Shown here piece after piece: positions 15,457-24,069 of a stretch of DNA of 39,867 nt; position 1 is the first letter of the stretch; each line of letters starts with the position of its first letter. Source of the DNA: Saprospiraceae bacterium (GTDB taxonomy: Bacteria; Bacteroidota; Bacteroidia; Chitinophagales; Saprospiraceae); NCBI GenBank assembly GCA_022844265.1, contig JALHMA010000010.1, positions 1 through 39,867 of the forward strand, written 5' to 3'. The position numbers and the translations under genes are program-made. The notes under the pieces are model-generated. The model ran no database searches and was not told the origin of the DNA. It worked only from the letters and a program-made list of their open reading frames with translations.

Positions 15457-15578
15457 TAGTTATTCGTTATTAGGACAAGGTTACATAAGTTATTTGAATA
15501 TTCGAGGATGCGAGTATTTGAGTATAAATGATTCGTTATCAGTCAGATACTCGAATACTCAAATCTTCAGATACTCTT
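15457..15578. repeat. Imperfect heptamer hairpin (locus 7) plus AATAAC units
   Basis: Units of GAGTATT(T/C) type: 15512-15525 pairs with 15546-15559, and outer units pair less well (15488-15510 with 15560-15577). At the left end, next to the start codon of the small membrane gene, are AATAACG/AATAACT units on the minus strand. It lies between two leftward genes. Confidence 0.75.
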
Positions 15579-15585
15579 CTGTGAC

Positions 15586-17028
15586 TCATTGATTTACATT
15601 GCTATTTGCCCTTTGCAGTTTTAACTCCTTGCTTAATTCCGGGTTTCTGAGTTGTTCCAGATACGCCCGCTTGGCGGGATCGCGGTAAAACAGGTTCATG
15701 GTTTCAAAGGGAATAATTTTATCGTCTTCCATACTCACGATATGCACGCATGATTTTTTGATGGCCCGCACATCGAAGTCGTATGCGTCGACAAAACGCA
15801 TGATGATGATGCGGAACAGGTTGTCGTAGCCGAGTGTGGGCGCGTCGATATGCGGCAGGCAGCACATAATGCTGTGCAGTTCATCTGTGGCGCATTCGAC
15901 TGAATTGCCGGTGCTGAACAACTGTATCATGTGGCTGTGCAGGCGCTCGTCCTGTTCGTACACAATGGTGTTGCGCGAGTTGTCGAGCAAATCCTGAGGA
16001 TTGAGGTAGCGGGTGAGGGGGAATACCTCGCCATCTATTTTCAGGGCGTAGGCCATCGCCAGTGCATCGGGGTTGCAGGGCACGGGAATAATGTCTTCCG
16101 GCTGGAAAACGGGCGCCTGGTTCAGGATTTCCTGTCGCACCTCCGTGAGCGTGATGCGGTCGGTTGCGGGCTGAAAACCTTCCACCCTTCCGGCGATCTG
16201 CGTGGGTTGGAACGTGACGCCCCGCACACATTTTTGCTGGAGAGCAAAAGATATGATGTCGCCAATCTCCTGGTCATTCAATCCTTTTTGGAGCGTTACT
16301 ACCAGGGTAGTCGAGAGATTGACGCGGTTCAGGTTTTCCAAAGCGCGCATCCGCACATCCAGCAGGTTTTCGCCGCGCAGGCTTTCCAGCACATGCGGTT
16401 GCAGGGAATCGAATTGCAGGTAAATTTCAAAATCGGGCATGTATGTCGCCAGCCGTTCGGCAAACGCCGGATCCTTGGCGATGCGGATGCCGTTGGTATT
16501 CAGCATCAGGTGGCGGATGGGCTTGCGTTTGGCAATATCGAGGATTTCAAAAAACTGCGGGTGTACGGTCGGTTCTCCGCCGCTGATTTGAACTACATCC
16601 GGCCGGCCTTCGTTGGCCACCACCAGGTCGAGCATATGTTCGATTTCCGCCAGCGTGCGGTGTCGTCCGTGGTGCGGCGACGATTCGGCGTAGCAGGTGG
16701 GGCAGGCCAGGTTGCAGCGGTCGGTCACTTCCACAATAGTCAGGCAGGAATGCTGCTCATGGTCGGGGCAAAGTCCGCAGTCGTATGGGCAGCCGAAATG
16801 GGTTTTTGTATTGAATTTGAGCGGCATTTCGCTGCGTTTGGCATAGTTCCGGGTGTTCCGGTAATATTCCACATCGGTAGCGATCAGTACTTTTTCGGCG
16901 CCATGTTCGGGGCAGCGCTTCAACATGTACACTTTTTCGTCCTGAAAAACAATTTTTGTGTCCACCCGCCGCAGGCAGGAGGAGCAAAGGGAAAGGGTGA
17001 AGTCGTAATAAACGTAGGGGCGATCCAT
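15586..17028 (-). CDS. Radical SAM enzyme of the tetraether-synthase-like (Tes/MJ0619) family
   Basis: 480 residues from the ATG at 17028. N-terminal Cys pairs LCSSCLRR (Cys15, Cys18) and RCPEHG (Cys39) resemble a rubredoxin-like site. Then comes GCPYDCGLCPDHEQHSCL (Cys80, 84, 87, 95), followed by the radical SAM cluster CNLACPTC (Cys105, 109, 112) and the SAM-binding SGGEP (149-153). The C-terminal half has further Cys (PVPCNPDALA, IMCCLPH, KKSCVH). The order CPYDCGLC then CNLxCPxC is that of the archaeal proteins that include tetraether lipid synthase, which joins lipid chains by carbon-carbon bond formation (family knowledge). Whether this bacterial member does so is unknown. Its start follows the Lgt-like gene's stop by only 2 nt (TGActATG), so translation is probably coupled. 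It could instead act on another lipid or peptide. Confidence 0.85.
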   Translation of the reverse strand: MDRPYVYYDFTLSLCSSCLRRVDTKIVFQDEKVYMLKRCPEHGAEKVLIATDVEYYRNTRNYAKRSEMPLKFNTKTHFGCPYDCGLCPDHEQHSCLTIVEVTDRCNLACPTCYAESSPHHGRHRTLAEIEHMLDLVVANEGRPDVVQISGGEPTVHPQFFEILDIAKRKPIRHLMLNTNGIRIAKDPAFAERLATYMPDFEIYLQFDSLQPHVLESLRGENLLDVRMRALENLNRVNLSTTLVVTLQKGLNDQEIGDIISFALQQKCVRGVTFQPTQIAGRVEGFQPATDRITLTEVRQEILNQAPVFQPEDIIPVPCNPDALAMAYALKIDGEVFPLTRYLNPQDLLDNSRNTIVYEQDERLHSHMIQLFSTGNSVECATDELHSIMCCLPHIDAPTLGYDNLFRIIIMRFVDAYDFDVRAIKKSCVHIVSMEDDKIIPFETMNLFYRDPAKRAYLEQLRNPELSKELKLQRANSNVNQ

Positions 17029-17030
17029 AG

Positions 17031-17762
17031 TCAAGAGGCAAAATGCACTATCGTTTTCCGGTAATAAAAAAGACCTGCCAGACAGGCTAACTGTATAGTT
17101 GATAAACCGAACGGAAAAAACCAGGCCGGCTTCAGCCATTCCACAAAGAAACGCCAAAACAGGTATCCGATCATGAAAATTTTAAAACGCATACCGTTGG
17201 GTAGCGGACCTTGCTTCTCCCGGAACCTTATGGCTGCGGCGAGCGCAAAAAGCATGGTTATTTCATACAAATTAACGGGGTGGCGGGGTATGCCATCTCC
17301 AAAATCAATGGCCCAGGGCAAGGTGGATGGCAATCCGTGGGTACCGTCGCTGAGTCCCGCGAAGTGACAGCCCAATCGTCCGACGGCCAGTGCAACGATG
17401 AGTGGGAATGTCATCAAATCGCCGGAGGAAACGTGTACGCCGATCACCTTTTTGGTGGTTTCCACGCCGATCAGACCGCCGAGCAAGCCGCCTACGATCG
17501 TTTTGTTATCCAGCCAGATCAACCAGTTGAATTGTGCCAGTTCGGCCGGGCGTTCGAGTACGCCCAACAGGTGGCTGCCCAGGAAAGCGCCTGCCGCAGC
17601 GCCCATAAAAATCTGCCAGCGCTGCTCGTCGTTGATGGGGTCCCGGCTGCGGCTGCGTTGCCACACATAGAGCCGGTAGCCGAGCGTGTAGGCCAGCATC
17701 TCGAACAGCAGGTGCGCCGGGATGTGGAAAGGGCCTGCCGTAATTTCAAGAGGATAGTGCAT
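17031..17762 (-). CDS. Lgt-like integral membrane protein (prolipoprotein diacylglyceryl transferase family, altered active site)
   Basis: 243 residues with about seven hydrophobic segments. Family landmarks: VGGLLGGLIG (90-99), GRLGCHFAGLSDGTHG (128-143), RHPVNLYEI (160-168) and a C-terminal FWRFFVEWLKP. In true Lgt the signature is close to GRxGNFxNGE with catalytic His ahead of GGLIG. Here Asn is replaced by Cys, the Glu is missing and the His position is Val, so ordinary lipoprotein diacylglyceryl transfer is doubtful. I chose the ATG at 17762; the frame runs upstream to 17834 only through repeat DNA. It is translationally coupled to the radical SAM gene, which suggests a joint reaction on a membrane lipid (inference). 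A diverged but active Lgt remains possible. Confidence 0.8.
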   Translation of the reverse strand: MHYPLEITAGPFHIPAHLLFEMLAYTLGYRLYVWQRSRSRDPINDEQRWQIFMGAAAGAFLGSHLLGVLERPAELAQFNWLIWLDNKTIVGGLLGGLIGVETTKKVIGVHVSSGDLMTFPLIVALAVGRLGCHFAGLSDGTHGLPSTLPWAIDFGDGIPRHPVNLYEITMLFALAAAIRFREKQGPLPNGMRFKIFMIGYLFWRFFVEWLKPAWFFPFGLSTIQLACLAGLFYYRKTIVHFAS

Positions 17763-17882
17763 TTTTTTTAAAAGGCAAAAGGCAAGGGGCAAGGGGCAAA
17801 GTGCAAAACGCAAGGGGCAAAAAACAAAAGGCAAAAATAGCTACTCGGTTAATATTGCCTTTTGTTTTTTGCCCTTTGCTTT
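17763..17882. repeat. Heptamer hairpin with AGGGGCA/AAAGGCA units (locus 8)
   Basis: Left units from about 17771; arms 17810-17835 and 17854-17880 pair almost perfectly. The tract reaches to within 8 nt of the Lgt-like start codon and to 2 nt from the stop of the upstream leftward gene, so it fills the whole gap. It therefore occupies the ribosome-binding region of the Lgt-like gene. Confidence 0.85.
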
Positions 17883-17883
17883 T

Positions 17884-19347
17884 TTATTTACTTCGTTCCT
17901 CCAGTTTTTCCAGCAGCCATTCGCGTTCGATAATATTGGGAATCGACTTGATTTCACGCGCCATTTTCTCATAACGCACACTGTTTTTTTGCCAGATGTG
18001 CCGGATGATTTTGTCTAGTTTTTTCAGGAAATTGGTGTAGCGGATTTTGGCGGTGGCCGAAAGTTTTGCCCTGCGAATTTTTTGTTCCAGCGCTCTCATG
18101 CGGCTGTCGAGTAGATCGTCATTTGTTTCAACATAAATTTTTATGAGCAGTACATCTACCAGGATGCTAAGATTGGGGTTCTCAAATAAACGGTAATTCA
18201 GGTTTTCAACAGATTGCCGGTATTCCTTTGTATAAAAATGGTACTCAGCCAGGTTCAGATTGTACGCTTCGGCGGGATAACGGGTGCCACAGATACGCTC
18301 CGGCGGGTGCTGATCCAGCACTTTTTTGACCCAGTCGAAGTGGCCCAACTTGAGCGCAAACGTAATCAGCATACGATAAGCATTCACTGAAATACTGCCA
18401 TCCAGGTAAAAATAGCCCTGCTCGAAGTGTTCTTTGTACAGATCAAATAATTTGAAGCGATAAAACGGATCGCCTGATTTGGTATAGCGACGTACCCAAA
18501 AGTGCCGTTGATATGCTTTCAGGTTGCAAAGCGTATCCATAGGTATTTCCGACTTGTTTTTTTCCAGCAAAATTTCAAATTCCTCATGGATGCTTTGATT
18601 ATCGGGATGCTGAAGCAATTGGAAAATCAGACGATACAGTTCAATTAATGGCAACCGGCCTAGCCCACTTTTATCAATCAGGGAAAGAATAGGCTCTATT
18701 TGAGTAGTATCGTACTGAAAATTGTTTTGCGACAATTGTCGTTGATACAAAAGTGCGCAGGCCATTTCCAGGTGCAGGATACTGTAATAGGCATCCAGAT
18801 AAACGGATGTTGTACTGATATTGGCATCATCCTGAAAACTGTTGGTCAGGGTTCTGAAAGCGGCAATTTCTTCAGCCAGTTCAAACTGCCGGTGATAGTA
18901 ACGGGCATCGCGATAAGGCCACTCTTCCTGAACTTTTTTGAGTGCCTGAACAATTTGCCAGAACCGTTCTTCCAGGCCGTTTTTTCGGCAAAATTGCAGC
19001 AAGGCAAACAATTCCCGGTATTCTGTTTCAGGTGCATTGCGGTGTAATTGCTCTTGTGACAGAAAGCTGCGAACGAGGCTGAATAACTTTGACATCAACC
19101 CGTCCAGGTCATTCTTTTTGCCTTCCTGATAAAATCTGTCCGGGAAAAAATGAGCGAATACCACTGCTTTATCCAGAAGCGGGTGGTTTTCCTTCGCTTC
19201 ATACAGGATAATGTAGTCGTACAGACCGATCAGAATATCCACTTGTTGTGCGCTGTTAAAATAAGGCGACTGTAGAAACAGCCGAAGCCTCTTCCTTTCT
19301 GCGTAGTCGAGACGCGACAATACCTCCAGCAGTTTGCGGTTTAACAT
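17884..19347 (-). CDS. Large helical protein of unknown function
   Basis: 487 residues, almost entirely predicted helix by eye, with no signal peptide or membrane segment. The N-terminus MLNRKLLEVLSRLDYAERKR then LRLFLQSPYFN is a phrase I associate with a family of Saprospiria-type hypothetical proteins (weak recollection). Repeated helix pairs (for example YHFYTKEYRQSVENLNYRLF) suggest TPR-like repeats, hence a scaffold or regulator role, but this is inference. It is the first gene of the leftward cluster with the Lgt-like and radical SAM genes, separated from them by the 120-bp repeat at 17763-17882. Confidence 0.65.
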   Translation of the reverse strand: MLNRKLLEVLSRLDYAERKRLRLFLQSPYFNSAQQVDILIGLYDYIILYEAKENHPLLDKAVVFAHFFPDRFYQEGKKNDLDGLMSKLFSLVRSFLSQEQLHRNAPETEYRELFALLQFCRKNGLEERFWQIVQALKKVQEEWPYRDARYYHRQFELAEEIAAFRTLTNSFQDDANISTTSVYLDAYYSILHLEMACALLYQRQLSQNNFQYDTTQIEPILSLIDKSGLGRLPLIELYRLIFQLLQHPDNQSIHEEFEILLEKNKSEIPMDTLCNLKAYQRHFWVRRYTKSGDPFYRFKLFDLYKEHFEQGYFYLDGSISVNAYRMLITFALKLGHFDWVKKVLDQHPPERICGTRYPAEAYNLNLAEYHFYTKEYRQSVENLNYRLFENPNLSILVDVLLIKIYVETNDDLLDSRMRALEQKIRRAKLSATAKIRYTNFLKKLDKIIRHIWQKNSVRYEKMAREIKSIPNIIEREWLLEKLEERSK

Positions 19348-19477
19348 TTGATCCGGAAAATTTTGACTGCCAATCTAAACGTTTTTTTTGGAAAAACGAT
19401 AAAAAGTGTAGGAAAAAGGACGACAAGAAAGGTGAAATTTTGCGCTATTTATAACCAACACTGCTGCCAAATCAATT

Positions 19478-20647
19478 ATGTACAAAACTATTTTTGTAGC
19501 GATCAACCTTCTAATGCTTTTTTCGCCGAAAATTTCCGGCACTCATCTCCATCCCGACTCAACACAAACGAACTGCCTTTTACCTCCGCCTCAGACTATC
19601 AGCTTCGAGGGGGTAACTCCTTCCACTATTTCTTTGTCGTGGACGCCTGTTCCTAATGCAGCCCTTTATAGAGTAAGTGTGTACAACCAGACGGACCAGG
19701 TTGCGCTGCCGAATGCTTATACCTCCTCTCCATTTATTGAACTGGAAGAACTGGATACAGATTCACATGAATATCTCATAGGAGTGAGCGCATCCGCCTG
19801 CGCAGGAGGAATTGAATTTGGCGCTGAAATTTTTATAGAATACAAGCCGGGTATTATCATTATTGTGGATGAAATCGTGCAAAGGAATTGTCCCGTCCCA
19901 CCTATAAATTTGCTGCCCAACCCAAAGCATCTGGAGATTAGTTTACCTTTTAACAGTATCAACAATGACTTGATCGAGACCAGGCGAATCCGCGTATCGG
20001 CAAATGACAACCAGAACTCCGGTTATGTTGATTTTTTAATTTGGGTAGATTGTTATACGCAAGTCAGATTTTGCGAACTCGAGGTCCAGGGCGCTACTCA
20101 AATCCCTTCGGGCAAAACAATTAAATACGTTTTCACTGATGATGCTTCGCCATTTTTTGAGATCATAAACGGGGCCTGCGATATCAATATATGCAAGGTC
20201 TATCTGCAATATTATGTCCCCTGTCTGGTGGGCCAGGGTACTTGTTTCATAGAAAACGATCCTGCCTCTTGCGGAGGAAGACCAGATTCTGATCATTTAC
20301 TTCTTGCCGGGAAAGATTCGTCTGCCGTCCCGATCGCTGCAAATATGAATGGGATGCACAAAAAAAATGTAGAGCAGCCTCCATCACAGCCATACCTGAA
20401 AGTTGCGCCGAATCCATGCTCGGATATCATCGACGTTCAATTCCATCTCGATAAACCGGGTCCGGTTTCCATCCAGATCTTCAACGCAACGGGGTCCGTC
20501 GCACTGAATCTGCTTTCGCATCAATGGCTAGACAGTGGTGCGCATTCTACAAAGATGACGATCGGGGACACATTGAATAAAGGTGTTTATTTTCTGGTAT
20601 TGCAACATGGAGATCAACGCATTGTGACTCCCCTGATTAAAATCTAA
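19478..20647 (+). CDS. Secreted protein with fibronectin-like domain and type IX secretion sorting tail
   Basis: 389 residues. Signal peptide (MYKTIFVAINLLMLFSPKIS), a fibronectin type III-like domain (about 38-125: PSTISLSWTPVPNAALYRVS), a middle region with several Cys pairs (about 145-290), and a C-terminal type A sorting domain (about 305-389: LKVAPNPCSDIIDVQFHL, then VSIQIFNATG and a final RIVTPLIKI). The sorting tail sends proteins through the type IX secretion system to the cell surface or outside. The middle region is not recognised, so the function of the exported part is unknown. It is followed by a clear terminator, so it is transcribed separately from the next gene. Its GC (26 of 60 in 19861-19920) is lower than that of the flanking housekeeping genes. 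Confidence 0.8.
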   Translation: MYKTIFVAINLLMLFSPKISGTHLHPDSTQTNCLLPPPQTISFEGVTPSTISLSWTPVPNAALYRVSVYNQTDQVALPNAYTSSPFIELEELDTDSHEYLIGVSASACAGGIEFGAEIFIEYKPGIIIIVDEIVQRNCPVPPINLLPNPKHLEISLPFNSINNDLIETRRIRVSANDNQNSGYVDFLIWVDCYTQVRFCELEVQGATQIPSGKTIKYVFTDDASPFFEIINGACDINICKVYLQYYVPCLVGQGTCFIENDPASCGGRPDSDHLLLAGKDSSAVPIAANMNGMHKKNVEQPPSQPYLKVAPNPCSDIIDVQFHLDKPGPVSIQIFNATGSVALNLLSHQWLDSGAHSTKMTIGDTLNKGVYFLVLQHGDQRIVTPLIKI

Positions 20648-20685
20648 ATATCTGTTTCTTCTGTCCGGCCCATCAAAACACAATC

Positions 20686-20716
20686 GCCCCCGGTTAAATC
20701 CACCGGGGGCATTTCT
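20686..20716 (+). terminator. Rho-independent terminator
   Basis: A perfect 9-bp stem GCCCCCGGT with ACCGGGGGC (20686-20694, 20702-20710), a 7-nt loop and the T-rich tail ATTTCTTTTT. It lies 39 bp after the stop of the type IX-secreted protein. Confidence 0.85.
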
Positions 20717-20845
20717 TTTTCTGGTACAGGAATATCGCTGAAAAATGTAGTTGCCGGCGGGGAGTCCTCCTCCCACTTTTGCCCTCAGAACAGCGCTGCA
20801 GAGTTGTTCCCAACTACCTTTTTTAACTTTTAAATTCATTCAACA

Positions 20846-22108
20846 ATGAAAAAAGCAATTCCTTTTCTCTTTCTCCTTATTTCAATCCCAAGCTATTGGG
20901 GATGTGAGAAAAATGATAACGCCGTTGACACACACCCTTCCGAAGAAAGCACAAAACAAGCGCTTCACGCTTTTGCCAAACTTTTGATAGCAGATCAAAA
21001 ATCAGAAGGGGAATTGAAAAGAAGGCAAGTGGAACTCAATGCCCGGACAGGCGATCAGGAATTTATGATGGTCGACCTCAAAGAGCCAGGGACCAGCCTG
21101 AGAACCCCCTCTGCGATTGACCAATTATTAGCCCAAAACCCTTTGATGGAAATCGCTTACCCATCCTTTGCTTTTCAAACAAGCCAAACGTTTGAGCAGC
21201 ATATCAGTCAGATTCAGTACTACGTCGTCCTCGATGAAGACACAGAGCCGGAGGAAGTTGCAACCCTGCCCGCATATGATGCGAATGGGAATGCGGTACA
21301 AATTTCTTCTACATTCAATGAGAATATCCGATACGCGGTCGTGAAAATTGACGAGGCGCGTGATGCGATTGTTCAAGGCGCGCTCACGACCATAAAAGGC
21401 AAAACAATTCCTGCTTCATTGGGTGATTTTAGTTCTCTAATGGTAGTAGGCAACATCACTTATTATGAAGAGGCAACGTTTATCAATGCGCAAAGAAAGG
21501 ATGAAGGCCCCCAGGAAGGCGGTCCTGTTGACCCCAGAGGCGGCGGTGACCCTGAAGGCGAATGTGACCGGCCTGCTAACAAAAAAGACCAGTTGTATAA
21601 AATTCGTTTCTCAAACAAGGATGCTGTAAAGGTGATCGAGAGCGGATTCAAACTGCCGAATGTAGAACTTTTCATAACCTATATATTTGGCACGGTAAAT
21701 CCAGCCAATGCAACACTTACCGTAGATGCCATTACTACACAGGTAGATAAAAACTGGTCATTGATGAACGGCTGCTGTTGGGATGGTGTTGATAACCTCA
21801 ATCAACAGATCAGAAAATGGAACGGATTAGATACTGATATCTGGAAAGTAGCCTTTGTTGAAAGAGACAGAGATAAAGATGCCGAGGATTCCTGGTCATT
21901 TGGTTTTACACCATCAAAAACCGTGGACAAAGTTTATTCCATCGGATTCCCCATCTCTTACTCGTTCAAGAAAAAGAAACAAGACAAACTTGCCGGCGAG
22001 GTAATTATTGATTATTGCGACGCGGCAGAAGGAGAAGGCACTTCTTACAAAGTGTATTCTGGCGGCAATGACGGCATGTATTTCAGGGAGAATTTTCAAA
22101 CCCAATAA
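20846..22108 (+). CDS. Predicted lipoprotein of unknown function
   Basis: 420 residues. The N-terminus MKKAIPFLFLLISIPSYWGC looks like a lipoprotein signal with the lipidated Cys at 20, although WG-C is a loose lipobox. The first third is helical and polar (ESTKQALHAFAKLLIADQKS). The middle carries a glycine/proline-rich hinge (EGGPVDPRGGGDPEGE, about 224-239). The C-terminal half contains GCCWDGVDNLNQQIRKW and a strand-rich end. No enzyme motif is visible. It lies between two other envelope proteins on the same strand. Confidence 0.65.
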   Translation: MKKAIPFLFLLISIPSYWGCEKNDNAVDTHPSEESTKQALHAFAKLLIADQKSEGELKRRQVELNARTGDQEFMMVDLKEPGTSLRTPSAIDQLLAQNPLMEIAYPSFAFQTSQTFEQHISQIQYYVVLDEDTEPEEVATLPAYDANGNAVQISSTFNENIRYAVVKIDEARDAIVQGALTTIKGKTIPASLGDFSSLMVVGNITYYEEATFINAQRKDEGPQEGGPVDPRGGGDPEGECDRPANKKDQLYKIRFSNKDAVKVIESGFKLPNVELFITYIFGTVNPANATLTVDAITTQVDKNWSLMNGCCWDGVDNLNQQIRKWNGLDTDIWKVAFVERDRDKDAEDSWSFGFTPSKTVDKVYSIGFPISYSFKKKKQDKLAGEVIIDYCDAAEGEGTSYKVYSGGNDGMYFRENFQTQ

Positions 22109-22136
22109 AACCGGTTTGTCATAAAACAGGCTTGAG

Positions 22137-22195
22137 GCGGTGGAGGCATTCGAATCGTGAAACAGTATATTTCAGATCGGGTAGCGCTCCACCGC
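22137..22195. other. Short inverted repeat in the gap before the barrel protein
   Basis: GCGGTGGAG (22137-22145) pairs exactly with CTCCACCGC (22187-22195) around a 41-nt loop. It has no T-tract and could be a leader structure or chance. Confidence 0.3.
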
Positions 22196-22228
22196 AACAG
22201 GTTGTATCATAACATTTTAAGATAAAAT

Positions 22229-22990
22229 ATGAAAACACATATCCTGCTATTTCCGATATTGGCTTTCCTGGTATGGATACCCGGAGTACAAAATGTATTT
22301 GCGCAAACCTCCGATGGACGATTTATCTTTTACAGTGAGGTCGTGCCATACGCCATACTGTATGGAGGGCAAGCAGATGGTTACCAGATAGGAGCAGGGT
22401 GTAACCTGGTGAAGGGGAAATATACCATACAGTTAACCTACGGTGTCAGGAAACGAACCTATGAACTTTCTGACCAGGTGGCTGCGCCGCTGGTCAACGG
22501 AATGCCTATTGTTGATAAAACAACGGATGCGAGCATCTTTACCCCTGAAAATGAACAATTAGGAGGTGTGCCCGATATTTCATTGTTTCAACACCTGGAA
22601 GAGGCCGGTATCCGTCATTACGTTCCCCGTGATGGCGCTTACGTAACCAATTACGGCTCTCTGGAAATACTTAGAAATTATACTATAAAAAACAAATGGG
22701 CAGTTTCCGGGGGATTGGGAGGGCAGATAGGTTTGATGAACCGGACAGAAGCAGGCGGTGGGCTAAGCGACTCGGTCAATTATTTTGGACAACCCATCAA
22801 AACCTGGATCACTTACCGGATATCGGCGAGGTACCTCTATTATGGTTTTACCAGCCGTGTTTCCCTTACCAGAAAAATATCCAGCCATTTCTCTGTGGGA
22901 ATTGGCGCCGGAATACACATTATTATGGCAAAAAACAGCACGGATGATGTGATGCCCTATTTCAGTCTTTTAGCCAGGTGTTCTATCTAA
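22229..22990 (+). CDS. Predicted outer-membrane beta-barrel or secreted protein, unknown function
   Basis: 253 residues with a signal peptide (MKTHILLFPILAFLVWIPGV, cleavage near FAQ|TSDG). The mature part is rich in alternating strands typical of small outer-membrane barrels (GYQIGAGCNLVKGKYTIQLT; YYGFTSRVSLTRKISSHFSV; VGIGAGIHIIMAK). It has no recognised catalytic motif. It follows the lipoprotein gene at 120 bp, and the two may be one operon. The convergent glycosyltransferase ends only 4 bp away. Confidence 0.65.
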   Translation: MKTHILLFPILAFLVWIPGVQNVFAQTSDGRFIFYSEVVPYAILYGGQADGYQIGAGCNLVKGKYTIQLTYGVRKRTYELSDQVAAPLVNGMPIVDKTTDASIFTPENEQLGGVPDISLFQHLEEAGIRHYVPRDGAYVTNYGSLEILRNYTIKNKWAVSGGLGGQIGLMNRTEAGGGLSDSVNYFGQPIKTWITYRISARYLYYGFTSRVSLTRKISSHFSVGIGAGIHIIMAKNSTDDVMPYFSLLARCSI

Positions 22991-22994
22991 ATAT

Positions 22995-23741
22995 CTACCG
23001 CACCGGTTTCCACTCTTCCGCATACGACCGGCCCCGAAACAACAATGAAAGCCCTTCGCGCAGGTAGATCCAGCTGATGCCCCAATAGCCGTACTGGCGG
23101 AACCGTCGGGGCGAATGCTGCACCCGCAGCTGCCATAAATAGGAAATATGGCCTTCTTTGCTCAGCCGGTAAAACAGGTTACAATCTTCTCCGGCCACGA
23201 TTTTTTCGTTGTAACCACCGATTTTTTCAAACACCCGCCGCCGCACCAACTGGCATTCACCTTTGGCCAGATACACGCCTGCCAGGAAAGACAGGCGTAT
23301 AACCAGATTCATAAAAATATGATAAAACCGGTCGCTCCAGCGCGTTTCTTCCGGGTACACCCGCAACGGCACGGTAGCCGCTACCACTTCAGGCCGGCGA
23401 AACGTATGCAGCACGGCGTTAAAAAAGCGCTGTATATCAGGGATATACACATCGGCATCCATGTGAAACAGGATATCGCCGGAAGCGGCGGCAGCGCCCA
23501 GGTTGCGCCCGATGGCGATGTTTTGTTTGCCCTGCGCCTGTACCAGTTTAAAATGCCGGGCGCCGTATTGCGCTTCGTAGCGCCGGACAATTTCGGCAGT
23601 GCCGTCGGTGCTGTTGGCATCCGATACGATAATTTCAAGCGCATACCGATCCAGCCACGGTTCAAACTGCGCCAGCGTCCGGTCAATATACTTGGCTTCG
23701 TTTTTGGTGGGGATCACGATACTGAGTTGTACAGTTGACAT
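22995..23741 (-). CDS. Family 2 glycosyltransferase
   Basis: 248 residues, GT-A fold. VQLSIVIPTKNEAKYIDRTL opens the nucleotide-binding half, VSDANSTDGT (39-48) follows, and the metal-binding DxD is Asp95-Ala-Asp97 in HMDADVYI. The acceptor half has GGYNEKIVAGEDCNLFYRL, with the ED motif used as the catalytic base in this family. No membrane domain apart from a weak C-terminal hydrophobic stretch. It transfers a sugar from a nucleotide donor to an unknown acceptor, perhaps a lipid or surface glycan. It stands alone, divergent from thrA. Confidence 0.85.
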   Translation of the reverse strand: MSTVQLSIVIPTKNEAKYIDRTLAQFEPWLDRYALEIIVSDANSTDGTAEIVRRYEAQYGARHFKLVQAQGKQNIAIGRNLGAAAASGDILFHMDADVYIPDIQRFFNAVLHTFRRPEVVAATVPLRVYPEETRWSDRFYHIFMNLVIRLSFLAGVYLAKGECQLVRRRVFEKIGGYNEKIVAGEDCNLFYRLSKEGHISYLWQLRVQHSPRRFRQYGYWGISWIYLREGLSLLFRGRSYAEEWKPVR

Positions 23742-23848
23742 ATCCTTTAAGAATAGTTTGTGCGCCGAAAATTAGTACTTTCCTGCGCAGAACTCCTATT
23801 TTAGTAGATTGTCTTTTTCTTAATTTTTTCTTTTTACCACATGTTTTT

Positions 23849-23981
23849 TACCACATAGGTATTTTACCACATAAGGCACATAGGCTATTCACATAGAACA
23901 CATAGCCGTAGAGTACTTTAAACTATGTGTTCTATGTGAATAGCCTATGTGCCTTATGTGGTAAAATAACTATGTGGTAAA
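23849..23981. repeat. Perfect 44-bp-arm hairpin in a divergent gap (locus 10)
   Basis: Inner arms 23862-23905 and 23923-23966 are perfectly complementary over 44 bp, around the 17-nt loop CCGTAGAGTACTTTAAA. Outer arms (about 23849-23860 with 23968-23981) repeat the TTTACCACATAG words, so the whole structure is about 133 bp. The words are of the type TACCACATA, CACATAGG, CACATAGA. It has a twin at 28557-28669. It lies upstream of both the leftward glycosyltransferase and rightward thrA. Confidence 0.97.
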
Positions 23982-24029
23982 TACTTTCCCCCTTTCTTCC
24001 AAAATAGGTTTTTTAGCCCGTTTTTTGCG

Positions 24030-24060
24030 TCCTCATTCCTCATTCCTCATCCCTCATTCC
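24030..24060. repeat. Single-sided CCTCATT heptamer tract before thrA
   Basis: Four units of CCTCATT/CCTCATC immediately precede the thrA start (10 nt away), with no inverted partner. The tract occupies the position of the ribosome-binding site. Confidence 0.8.
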
Positions 24061-24069
24061 TGTTCTGGC

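Noticed and set aside
17763-17834. Extra N-terminal residues on the Lgt-like protein (FCPLRFALCPLPLAFC)
   Set aside because: They are translated from the AGGGGCA/AAAGGCA heptamers; the ATG at 17762 fits the family's N-terminus.
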